DNA of 37,452 nt from Bacillota bacterium (lineage in GTDB: Bacteria > Bacillota > Desulfitobacteriia > Desulfitobacteriales > JAJXUE01). The DNA lies in NCBI GenBank assembly GCA_021811155.1, contig JAJZPO010000022.1:1-37452 (forward strand), in the 5' to 3' direction. Below are positions 25,522 through 32,820 of the stretch, one piece after another. Each line of letters begins with the position of its first letter. Position 1 is the first letter of the stretch. Under the pieces are notes generated by a model, which was not told the DNA's origin, did not search any database, and was given only the letters and a program-made list of their open reading frames with translations. The position numbers and the translations under genes were made by a program.

Positions 25522-26622
25522 TTAATCAGGTATTTGCGTAATTATATTTGCGATCTCTATTTGTTGTTGTACATCAAGTTCCGGGTAACATGGAATCGCT
25601 AAAGCTTGTTCACAAGCTTCTTCTGCTACCGGGAAATCTCCCGTTTTGTAACCCAGGTACTTGAACGCATTTTGCAGGTGCAGCGGTACAGGATAATAGA
25701 TTGCACTGGCAATGCCTGCCGCGGCCAGTCGGTCCATTATCGCTTGGCGCTGCCGGCTCCTAAGCACGTATAGGTGATAAATCGGCTTAGCATGCCGGTC
25801 TAGACCCGGGGTGATAATATCTGTGTCCCGCAGCAGTTCATCATACAGCTTTGCTCTTTCGCGGCGGGCCTCATTCCATCTTTCCAGATAGCGCAGTTTA
25901 ACCCGTAGGATTGCTGCCTGGATTTCATCCAGCCGGCTGTTGTAACCAATCTTATCATGGTAGTATTTCGTTTTGCAGCCATGAAACCGTAGCGTACGCA
26001 GCTCTGTCGCAAGCTCTATGTCGTTGGTCACGAGCATTCCCGGATCGCCGAAGGCTCCCAAGTTTTTTGTCGGGAAAAAGCTAAATGTTCCGGCATGGCC
26101 AAGGGAACCGGCCTTGCGTCCTTTGTACTCGGCTCCAATCGCTTGGGCAGCATCCTCTATAACAACGAGGCCTCGTGGAGCAGCAATCTCCCTGATCCGC
26201 TCAACATCAAGCATTTGACCAAAGATGTGGACTGGGATGATGGCCTTGGTGCGAGGGGTTATAACTGCCTCAAGCTGGTCCAAATCCAGATTTAAGGTAA
26301 GCGGATCGATATCACAGAAAACGGGCGTGGCTCCTACTTGGGCGATGGTTTCAGCCGAGGCAAAAAAGGTAAAGGGACTTGTTATTACTTCATCACCCGG
26401 TCCGATATTACTTGCTCTAAGGGTTAGCATCAGGGCGTCTGTACCGTTTGCCACAGCCACAGCCTCCCTTGTACCGCAGAAAGCAGCAATCTCCTTTTCC
26501 AGTTGCGCCATCTCCGGGCCCATAATAAACCGGCCGTCGTCCAGAACTCTTAACACAGCTTCATCCACTTCAGCTTTGATACTATGGTACTGTGCCCTAA
26601 GGTCTAAAAGCGGTATGGCCAT
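25522..26622 (-). CDS. wbpE: WbpE-like sugar aminotransferase (DegT family)
   Basis: A PLP transaminase of 366 residues. In the WbpE reaction the 3-keto group of UDP-GlcNAc(3-keto)A is aminated. The N-terminus MAIPLLDLRAQYHSIKAEVDEAV matches the WbpE/WlbC branch. Core motifs include ANGTDALMLTLRA near 58-70, ITSPFTFFASAETI, IEDAAQAIGAEYKGRK, the Schiff-base lysine K186 in SFFPTKNLGAFGDPG, and YNSRLDEIQAAILRVKL. I start at the ATG at 26622, which has GGAGGAG 6 nt upstream, rather than the longer frame from 26730, which would run into the acyltransferase gene. Its position between WbpD-like and WbpI-like genes supports the specific assignment. Confidence 0.87.
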   Translation of the reverse strand: MAIPLLDLRAQYHSIKAEVDEAVLRVLDDGRFIMGPEMAQLEKEIAAFCGTREAVAVANGTDALMLTLRASNIGPGDEVITSPFTFFASAETIAQVGATPVFCDIDPLTLNLDLDQLEAVITPRTKAIIPVHIFGQMLDVERIREIAAPRGLVVIEDAAQAIGAEYKGRKAGSLGHAGTFSFFPTKNLGAFGDPGMLVTNDIELATELRTLRFHGCKTKYYHDKIGYNSRLDEIQAAILRVKLRYLERWNEARRERAKLYDELLRDTDIITPGLDRHAKPIYHLYVLRSRQRQAIMDRLAAAGIASAIYYPVPLHLQNAFKYLGYKTGDFPVAEEACEQALAIPCYPELDVQQQIEIANIITQIPD

Positions 26623-26659
26623 TGATTTCTCCTCCAAAGTAACGGTTTTGACTATGATG

Positions 26660-27505
26660 TTACAATAGTTCGTCTTCCGGGACTTGCCGTACATCCCGAG
26701 CCGGGAATCCTTTGACCACCCGTTGTGCAACGGTGTCTTTGGTAACTAAAGCTCCAGCAGCCACAAAGGTCTCCGGTGCCACCTCAACTCCAGGCAATAA
26801 AATTGAACCCCCACCGATACGGGCTCCCCGTCTAATGGTGGCCCCTTTTATGTGTTTAAATCGTTTTTCCGTTCTGCCCATGAAGTTATCGTTGGTAGTT
26901 GTTACCATGGGAGCAATAAACACGTGATCTTCTATGTCCATGTAGGCGGTAATATATGAACCTGTTTGAATTTTGGTATAGGACCCGATCCTCGTGTCGT
27001 TTTCTATCGCTACTCCGCTTCCGATAACTGTAAAATCGCCAATTTTACAGCGTTCCCGCACTATCGCTCTGTCCCCGATAAAAACCCTTTCTCCATATGT
27101 TGTTCCGGCGTACAGCACCGTAGAACAACCAACCACACCTCTTTCACTCATAAGCAAAGGAGGAATTTCGTCCTGCACTTTGACTGTGCTTGTAAAAGCC
27201 GGTCTCGGTGGTCTTCCAATTGAGGAATTTGACCCAATGAAACAACCATTGCCCAAAAGTGTATTTGGGTAAATCGATGTATGAGCCTCTACCTGGACTT
27301 CTTCACCCAACACTGACCTTTCAGCCACGGAGCATAGGTTGCCAATCCGTGAACCCCGGCCTATCCTGACTCCGTCCGCTAATACGCAACCCGCGCCAAG
27401 AACCACTTCCTCGCCCAGGATTACATTCTCACCAATTACGCAAAAAGGGCCAATCTTGGCGCTCTTCGGGATTTCAGCGCTCTTCGCAATCTGCCGCATA
27501 GCCAA
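26660..27505 (-). CDS. wbpD: left-handed beta-helix N-acyltransferase (WbpD-like)
   Basis: A 281-residue hexapeptide-repeat protein, probably acetylating the 3-amino group made by the WbpE-like enzyme with acetyl-CoA. Imperfect [LIV]-G-x-x-x-x repeats run almost throughout. The segment HVFIAPMVTTTNDNFMGR corresponds to the FTND loop of WbpD/WlbB acetyltransferases, and the C-terminus FVAAGALVTKDTVAQRVVKGFPAR is typical of these trimers. It is longer than WbpD/WlbB (about 190 residues), with extra N-terminal coils, so LpxA-like or other sugar N-acyltransferases remain alternatives. The gene lies 37 nt before the aminotransferase start and just downstream of the oxidoreductase. Confidence 0.75.
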   Translation of the reverse strand: MAMRQIAKSAEIPKSAKIGPFCVIGENVILGEEVVLGAGCVLADGVRIGRGSRIGNLCSVAERSVLGEEVQVEAHTSIYPNTLLGNGCFIGSNSSIGRPPRPAFTSTVKVQDEIPPLLMSERGVVGCSTVLYAGTTYGERVFIGDRAIVRERCKIGDFTVIGSGVAIENDTRIGSYTKIQTGSYITAYMDIEDHVFIAPMVTTTNDNFMGRTEKRFKHIKGATIRRGARIGGGSILLPGVEVAPETFVAAGALVTKDTVAQRVVKGFPARDVRQVPEDELL

Positions 27506-27521
27506 CTCCTTTTCGCACCCA

Positions 27522-28574
27522 TTAATCTTCCTTCAAAGGCAAGTATACCGGTTGCCCGGTCCTCTGACACTTGTAGATGGCAAGGATTATTTCCAGAGCT
27601 TTCCGGCCTTCCTCACCGGGAACAGCTGGCAACCGGTCTTCCCATATGGCGCGAATCATGTCAGCAATAAGCTCGCGGTGGCCAAAACCGTAAACGCTGG
27701 GCGGGTCGCTCTCCTGACGGGATATGATCTCCTGCTTCTCGCTGTCCGCTCCGGGGAATTCCCAACACTCGATGCGGTTTACAGCGATGCCGCCCACGAT
27801 GACCGATCCGCTTTCGCCAAATATGTTCAAGGTCTCTTCGATATTCTTAGGGTAGATGGTAGAAGATGCTTCAATGACACCCAACGCTCCGCTCTTGAAC
27901 TTAAGCGCCGCTACCCCAACATCCTCCATTTCTATTTTGCGCAGGTTGGTGGCCGTGTAACCGAAGACGGACTCTACCGGCCCGAACATCCACTGCAAAA
28001 GGTCTATGTTGTGGATGGACTGATTCATCAGCACCCCGCCGTCTTGCAGCCTGGTACCGCGCCAGGGGGCCTGGGCATAGTAGTTGTCGTCCCGGGTCCA
28101 GCGCACTGTGGCCTGCCCGTGAGTGAGTTTGCCGAAGCGGCCCTGTTCCACGGCTTGCCGGGTGAGCTTGATGGCTTTGTTAAAGCGGTTTTGGTGAATT
28201 ACACCCAGCTTGACCCCTGCGGCGCTGCAGGCTTCTATCAGGGCATCGGCGCTTGCCAGGGTCATGGCCATGGGCTTTTCCACCAATACATGCTTTCCGG
28301 CCCTGGCTGCCACAATACCTATCTCGGCATGCAAGTCACTGGGGGTAGCAATAGTAATTACGTCCAGGCCGGCACGCTCGAGCATTTCCCTGTAATCCAG
28401 ATAGGGTTCTGCGCCGTACTTTGTCCCAAACTCCCCGGCCCGTTCAGGCACAATGTCACAGACCGCCACCAATTGGGCCTCCGCCAGCCCCATAATCGCT
28501 TCGGCATGTTTGTATGCGATGCGGCCGCAGCCGATGATGCCAAAGCGAACTCTCTGTGCCATCTTTTCTTCCAT
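27522..28574 (-). CDS. wbpB: Gfo/Idh/MocA sugar oxidoreductase (WbpB/WlbA-like)
   Basis: An NAD-dependent oxidoreductase of 350 residues. WbpB-type enzymes oxidise C3 of UDP-GlcNAcA to the ketone used by WbpE. The Rossmann motif GIIGCGRIA (12-19) and the family signature GKHVLVEKPMAMT (93-105, catalytic-type Lys in EKP) are clear. Further along, GGVLMNQSIHNIDLLQWMFG carries the conserved active-site His region. The ATG at 28574 has GGGAGAG 6 nt upstream; a TTG at 28589 would place that SD inside the gene. A hairpin lies between this gene and the dehydrogenase. Other Gfo/Idh substrates are possible, but the four partner genes make WbpB function likely. Confidence 0.85.
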   Translation of the reverse strand: MEEKMAQRVRFGIIGCGRIAYKHAEAIMGLAEAQLVAVCDIVPERAGEFGTKYGAEPYLDYREMLERAGLDVITIATPSDLHAEIGIVAARAGKHVLVEKPMAMTLASADALIEACSAAGVKLGVIHQNRFNKAIKLTRQAVEQGRFGKLTHGQATVRWTRDDNYYAQAPWRGTRLQDGGVLMNQSIHNIDLLQWMFGPVESVFGYTATNLRKIEMEDVGVAALKFKSGALGVIEASSTIYPKNIEETLNIFGESGSVIVGGIAVNRIECWEFPGADSEKQEIISRQESDPPSVYGFGHRELIADMIRAIWEDRLPAVPGEEGRKALEIILAIYKCQRTGQPVYLPLKED

Positions 28575-28618
28575 GCTTTTCTCTCCCAAATTGGAATTTC
28601 TGCAAAACGACCTTAAAC

Positions 28619-28641
28619 AAGGGAATCAGTGCGATTCCCTT
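28619..28641 (-). terminator. hairpin between dehydrogenase and oxidoreductase genes
   Basis: A 9-bp perfect stem (AAGGGAATC / GATTCCCTT) with a 5-nt loop sits 7 nt after the stop codon at 28648. On the minus strand it is followed only by GTTTAAGG, so it is a weak terminator at best. It may lower expression of downstream genes or protect the upstream mRNA end. Confidence 0.45.
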
Positions 28642-28647
28642 GCTCCT

Positions 28648-30003
28648 TTAAATCTTTACAATCTTTTCCCGGTTTTCCCGCACCTGCTTGGTAGCATTGC
28701 GTGTATCCACCACTAACTTGGCTTTATCTACAACCCTCTGGTAATCCACATTGCTGTGGTCGGTAATAATCAGCACGCAGTCAGCGTCCTCCAGGGTTGC
28801 ATCGCTCAACTCCCAGCTCTCCAGCCGAACCGTACTGCCGCCGTGGGGCTCAATCACCGGGATATAGGGATCGTGATAACTGATCTCGGCGCCGTGCTGA
28901 CGCAAAAGTTCCATGATTTTCAGCGCCGGTGATTCCCGCACATCGTCCAAGTCTTTCTTATAGGCTACGCCCAGCACCAGGACAGCGGCGTCTTTCAGGC
29001 TCTTGTTAAACTGATTTAAGGCCCGCATCACCTTGTTTACCACGTAATAGGAAACCTCCACGTTGATTTCCCCGGCCAGCTCGATAAAGCGGGTGTGAAA
29101 ATCGTACTCGCGGGCCTTCCATGTCAGGTAGAAAGGGTCAATCGGTATGCAGTGCCCGCCTACCCCCGGGCCAGGATAGAAAGTCTGGATGCCAAATGGT
29201 TTGGTCCCAGCCGCCTCCACGATCTCCCAGATGTCCAGGCCCATGCGGTCACACAACAGCATCAGCTCGTTGACCATGGCTATGTTCACAGCGCGGTAGG
29301 TATTTTCAAAGACCTTGGTAAGTTCCGCAGCCGCCGGGGAGGACACCGGCACCACGTTCTGAATGGTCTGGGAGTAAACCGTATAGGCGATCTCCATACA
29401 TACAGGAGTCACGCCGCCCACCACCTTGGATGTGTTTTTGGTAGTGAAGCGCTTGTTGCCGGGATCCACCCTTTCCGGCGAAAAGGCGAGGAAAAAATCC
29501 TTGCCCACTTTGAGCCCCGTCTTTTCCAGGCGGGGAAGTATGACCTCCTCCGTTGTGCCGGGATAAGTTGTGCTCTCCAGGGTGATTAGCTGGCCCTGCC
29601 GCAGGCTGGCGGCAATCTGTTCTGTCGAGGCTTCTATGTAGGAAATGTCAGGGTCACGGGTAATCGTTAAAGGGGTAGGAACACAGATAATGATAACGTC
29701 ACATTCCGCCAGGCGGGAAAAATCCGTTGTAGCCGTTAGCGCCCCTTTTTCCGCGAGCTCTTTCAGCTCGCTGTCTTTGACATCGCCGATGTAATTCTCG
29801 CCGGCGTTAACCTTGCCTACCCGCTTGGGATTGATGTCAAAACCCAATACCGGGAAGCCCACCTTGGCTTTTTCCACTGCCAGAGGGAGCCCGACATAAC
29901 CCAAACCGATTACCCCCACCAAAGCCGTGTGATTCTCAATCTTCACCTTGAGGCCCTTAGCCACTACGTCTTCATCTGTAATTACACGCCTGACTTCTAG
30001 CAT
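28648..30003 (-). CDS. wbpA: UDP-N-acetylglucosamine 6-dehydrogenase (WbpA-like)
   Basis: An NAD-dependent nucleotide-sugar dehydrogenase, 451 residues, which oxidises C6 of a UDP-HexNAc to the uronic acid. The Rossmann motif GVIGLGYVGLP (30-40), CVPTPL, LESTTYPGTTEEVI (142-155), FSPERVDPGN (174-183), KVFENTYRAVNIAMVNE and the catalytic Cys C285 in GPGVGGHCIPIDPFYLTWKA are all present. The ESTTYPGTTEE and ERVDPGN tracts favour the UDP-GlcNAc (WbpA) subgroup over WecC or Ugd. The ATG has AAGGAGG 6 nt upstream. It is the first enzyme of the five-step route and the first of these five genes in transcription order, just after the 4,6-dehydratase. Confidence 0.9.
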   Translation of the reverse strand: MLEVRRVITDEDVVAKGLKVKIENHTALVGVIGLGYVGLPLAVEKAKVGFPVLGFDINPKRVGKVNAGENYIGDVKDSELKELAEKGALTATTDFSRLAECDVIIICVPTPLTITRDPDISYIEASTEQIAASLRQGQLITLESTTYPGTTEEVILPRLEKTGLKVGKDFFLAFSPERVDPGNKRFTTKNTSKVVGGVTPVCMEIAYTVYSQTIQNVVPVSSPAAAELTKVFENTYRAVNIAMVNELMLLCDRMGLDIWEIVEAAGTKPFGIQTFYPGPGVGGHCIPIDPFYLTWKAREYDFHTRFIELAGEINVEVSYYVVNKVMRALNQFNKSLKDAAVLVLGVAYKKDLDDVRESPALKIMELLRQHGAEISYHDPYIPVIEPHGGSTVRLESWELSDATLEDADCVLIITDHSNVDYQRVVDKAKLVVDTRNATKQVRENREKIVKI

Positions 30004-30014
30004 TGCTGTCCTCC

Positions 30015-31955
30015 TTAATTATTAGCTGCCCGCTTGGAAGCTTTCCGGCGGAAATTCGGCACCAACCCGCCGATAAACTCGAGCACCTCAGCCGGCCTCA
30101 ACGTCGAGCCGCGCTCACGGATAACCTGAACCAATTCCTCAAGCTTTGCGGTATCAATTGAATTGGGCTGCGCCACGAAAATCCGTTTGTGCTTGGTAGA
30201 GGTAGTCCCTTCTTCAGATGTCAGCAATTCCTCGTAAAGCTTTTCCCCGGGGCGCATACCCGTAAACTTGATGTTAATGTCCTTTCCCGGTTCCATGCCA
30301 GACAGGCGGATGATGTCCATGGCTAAATCCACAATCTTAACGGGTTTTCCCATGTCGAGAATAAAAACTTCCCCGCCGTTAGCCATAGCGCCTGCCTGAA
30401 TCACCAGCTGTGCTGCTTCCGGAATGGTCATAAAATAGCGCACCATTTCCGGATGAGTCACCGTAACGGGTCCGCCCCTGGCAATTTGTCTTTTGAAAGT
30501 CGGAATTACGCTTCCCCGGCTGCCTAAGACATTGCCAAACCGGACCGCAACAAACTTTGTGTCCGAAACCTTGTCCAAACTCTGAACAACCATCTCAGCA
30601 ATTCGCTTGGAAGCGCCCATGACACTGGTTGGATTTACAGCCTTGTCAGTGGAGATCAGCACAAAAACATTTACACCGCTTACGGCCGCCACTTCAGCCA
30701 GGTTCCTGGTGCCCAGCACATTGTTTTTTAAGGCCTCCGCCGGATTGCGTTCCATCAATGGAACATGCTTATGCGCGGCGGCATGGAACACTACCTTGGG
30801 TCGATGAGTACTAAAAACCACTTCGAGCCTGGCCTGGTCTTTGATATCGGCAATCTCGGCAGAGGCCTTCAAATCGGGATAATTTTCCAGAAGTTCCTGT
30901 TCGATGTCGAAAATACTGTTTTCTCCATGTCCAACTAGAACAAGCTTTTGGGGGTTGAAGTTGGCAACCTGGCGGCAGAGTTCCGACCCTATCGACCCGC
31001 CGGCGCCGGTTACCAATACCACCTGATTCCTAAGGTAACCGGCTATTTCTTCAAGATTTAAGACAACAGGCTCCCTGCCCAACAAGTCTTCAACCTGAAC
31101 CTCCCGGATGGACTTGATTTCGATGTTGCCGCTGAGAATATCATAGACCCCGGGCAGGATTTTCATGCTTGCACCGGTCTTTTCGCAAATCTGTACCAGG
31201 TCCCGGATCGTTTCACTGGGAGCGGAAGGCATGGCAATGATTATTTCGTCAATATTGTGTCCCTTTACTGCCCGCTGGATATCCTTACGTGTTCCAAGTA
31301 CAGGCAATCCAAACAGCTGCAGTCTTTGTTTGTGCGGGTCGTCGTCAATAAAACCCACAGGCCTGCCATCTCTGTAGTTCCTGTTGCGCAATTCCCGCGC
31401 GGCCAGAACTCCGGCATCACCGGCTCCAACAATCAATACCCTCTTTGCAGCTGAAACGGGATCCGTCAGAAATACCCTTTCCTGTAAAACCCGCCACAGA
31501 AAGCGCGACCCGCCTATCAAGATAACACTCAGCAGCCAAAGTAAAATGGCCGCCTTATGCGGTACCCTGAACGGCGCAAGGAAATACACAGCTGCCGCTG
31601 TTGCGCCCGTACCGATGGAGACGGCGTAAATAATTGACAACAATTCGCCAACACTGGCATATTGCCAAATTCGTTTGTACATGCCAAAGTAGTAAAAAGA
31701 TGCCAAAAAAATAATGGTCGATGACACTGCGGTGTGATAATAAGTTTGAAAATAATCACTTGGGATGTTACCTTCAAACCTAAGGTAGAAGCTGCCGAAA
31801 GCCGCCAGGTTTATTAACAAAATATCCATTATTGCCAAAGACATGGCACGCTTGTGATAAGTCAAGTCCCTCAACCTCTCAAAGATGTGAGAATTTGCAT
31901 CATGCTTATCCTGATTACATTCAAATAGTTTACTATATCTCAGAGAGCTTGGCAA
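30015..31955 (-). CDS. membrane-bound UDP-GlcNAc 4,6-dehydratase (WbpM/PglF/CapD family)
   Basis: A polysaccharide biosynthesis protein, 646 residues from the longest frame. About four membrane helices (roughly 40-160) are followed by a CoA-binding-like Rossmann region (RVLIVGAGDAGVLAARELRNR, about 168-190) and an extended SDR dehydratase domain from about 312. That domain shows VTGAGGSIGSELCRQ, DIKDQARLE, HAAAHKHVPLME, STDKAVNPTSVMGASK (the Met-x3-Lys pair replacing YxxxK) and the closing TGMRPGEKLYEELL. It converts UDP-GlcNAc to a 4-keto-6-deoxy sugar. The start is uncertain: the TTG at 31955 has no good SD, while a TTG at 31865 has GAGAGG 9 nt upstream and lies closer to the first helix. 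It heads the polysaccharide transcription unit. Confidence 0.9.
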   Translation of the reverse strand: MPSSLRYSKLFECNQDKHDANSHIFERLRDLTYHKRAMSLAIMDILLINLAAFGSFYLRFEGNIPSDYFQTYYHTAVSSTIIFLASFYYFGMYKRIWQYASVGELLSIIYAVSIGTGATAAAVYFLAPFRVPHKAAILLWLLSVILIGGSRFLWRVLQERVFLTDPVSAAKRVLIVGAGDAGVLAARELRNRNYRDGRPVGFIDDDPHKQRLQLFGLPVLGTRKDIQRAVKGHNIDEIIIAMPSAPSETIRDLVQICEKTGASMKILPGVYDILSGNIEIKSIREVQVEDLLGREPVVLNLEEIAGYLRNQVVLVTGAGGSIGSELCRQVANFNPQKLVLVGHGENSIFDIEQELLENYPDLKASAEIADIKDQARLEVVFSTHRPKVVFHAAAHKHVPLMERNPAEALKNNVLGTRNLAEVAAVSGVNVFVLISTDKAVNPTSVMGASKRIAEMVVQSLDKVSDTKFVAVRFGNVLGSRGSVIPTFKRQIARGGPVTVTHPEMVRYFMTIPEAAQLVIQAGAMANGGEVFILDMGKPVKIVDLAMDIIRLSGMEPGKDINIKFTGMRPGEKLYEELLTSEEGTTSTKHKRIFVAQPNSIDTAKLEELVQVIRERGSTLRPAEVLEFIGGLVPNFRRKASKRAANN

Positions 31956-31964
31956 CTATTTGCC

Positions 31965-31984
31965 GGATATTCCTTGGATATTCC
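31965..31984. promoter_or_regulatory. tandem GGATATTCC repeats upstream of the polysaccharide operon
   Basis: Two direct copies of GGATATTCC start 11 bp apart, about one helical turn, just upstream of the first gene of the operon. The 11-mer GGATATTCCTT also occurs at 37301-37311, where it would overlap the -35 region of a candidate promoter for the largest CWB2 gene. The arrangement looks like an operator, but no regulator could be assigned. Confidence 0.4.
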
Positions 31985-32002
31985 TGGCCGCCCAGGTAAA
32001 AT

Positions 32003-32030
32003 TAAAAAACCAGGAGCTTCCCCCTGGTTT
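32003..32030 (-). terminator. terminator after the TPR gene
   Basis: An 8-bp stem (AAACCAGG / CCTGGTTT) is followed on the minus strand by TTTTTT and further A/T bases. It lies between the TPR gene and the polysaccharide operon, so the operon should have its own promoter. Confidence 0.8.
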
Positions 32031-32126
32031 ATTAATCCACTCCCATAATATCCAAGAGCCAGGCTTATTGCCGCTGTGTCACCAAGCCGGAAGCGTATTC
32101 ACGCAAGAGAATGCGCTCGGACGCCT

Positions 32127-32732
32127 CTATTTCTTGGTCTGCTCCAGGGTCTTGCCCAGTTCTTGCAGGCTCTTGTATAGCTGGTCCGTTACTGCCACAC
32201 GGGTCAGGCTTTCCTTCACAGCCTGTTTGGCAGCGTCTAAACTACCTAAATCCTTATTGCATAGGGCCAGGTTCAACCAACCATAGGCGAATGCAGGATT
32301 TATCCGGGTAGCTTTCTCATAGTACTGCAGGGCATCTTTCGGCTTATTCAAACCTCTGAAATATACATTCCCCAAATTGTTGTATGCCACTGCGTTGCTG
32401 GGGTCATTTTCAATCGCCAGCTTGTAATATTTAATTGCCTTTTCATTGTCTTTATTTACATAGGAGCTGACACCTGCATCGAACTGAGCCTTGGCATCCT
32501 TGGAATTCCTTTTCGCAGCTTCTTCAAACTTGGCAAGCTTGTCCGCTCCTGAGTAGTTATCCGCCCCGATTACGACGGACTGATTCGGCTGTTCTTTTTG
32601 CGAATTGGCTGTCGGGGTCTTAGAGTTACTGTAAACCTCGTCCTTCACTGAGTTTTGCGCTCTGCAGCCCTGAGAGATGACGAAGGCTCCAATGATAAGG
32701 CCTACAAGTAGGCTTTTGTTAATTTTACTCAC
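32127..32732 (-). CDS. exported TPR-repeat protein
   Basis: A 201-residue protein from a GTG at 32732. The N-terminus (SKINKSLLVGLIIGAFVISQGC) is a signal peptide; the Cys after QG suggests a lipoprotein, although SQGC departs from the usual lipobox, so attachment is uncertain. A Ser/Asn/Gln-rich linker follows, then about three tetratricopeptide repeats (roughly 77-180). The clearest are KAIKYYKLAIENDPSNAVAY, DALQYYEKATRINPAFAYG and the partial GSLDAAKQAVKESL. TPRs mediate protein-protein contacts; a scaffold role at the membrane or wall is plausible but unproven. The longer frame from 32792 is rejected because its extra codons are the terminator of the preceding gene. It stands alone between two terminators. 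Confidence 0.8.
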   Translation of the reverse strand: MSKINKSLLVGLIIGAFVISQGCRAQNSVKDEVYSNSKTPTANSQKEQPNQSVVIGADNYSGADKLAKFEEAAKRNSKDAKAQFDAGVSSYVNKDNEKAIKYYKLAIENDPSNAVAYNNLGNVYFRGLNKPKDALQYYEKATRINPAFAYGWLNLALCNKDLGSLDAAKQAVKESLTRVAVTDQLYKSLQELGKTLEQTKK

Positions 32733-32770
32733 AGAAGTACACCATCCTGTCAATCTGTAAAAAATAGGGA

Positions 32771-32799
32771 GAAAGGGTTGGGTCAAACCCAACCCTTTC
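32771..32799 (-). terminator. terminator of the largest CWB2 gene
   Basis: A 13-bp perfect stem (GAAAGGGTTGGGT / ACCCAACCCTTTC) with a 3-nt loop begins 21 nt after the stop codon at 32821. The T-run (TTTTTT) starts about 6 nt after the stem on the minus strand, a slightly imperfect placement. Confidence 0.75.
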
Positions 32800-32820
32800 G
32801 AGAACTACCAGAGGACTTGC

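Noticed and set aside
27339-28616. 425-codon plus-strand open frame opposite the WbpD/WbpB-like genes
   Set aside because: The opposite strand encodes two well-recognised proteins here; the plus-strand translation resembles no family and reflects GC-rich codon structure.
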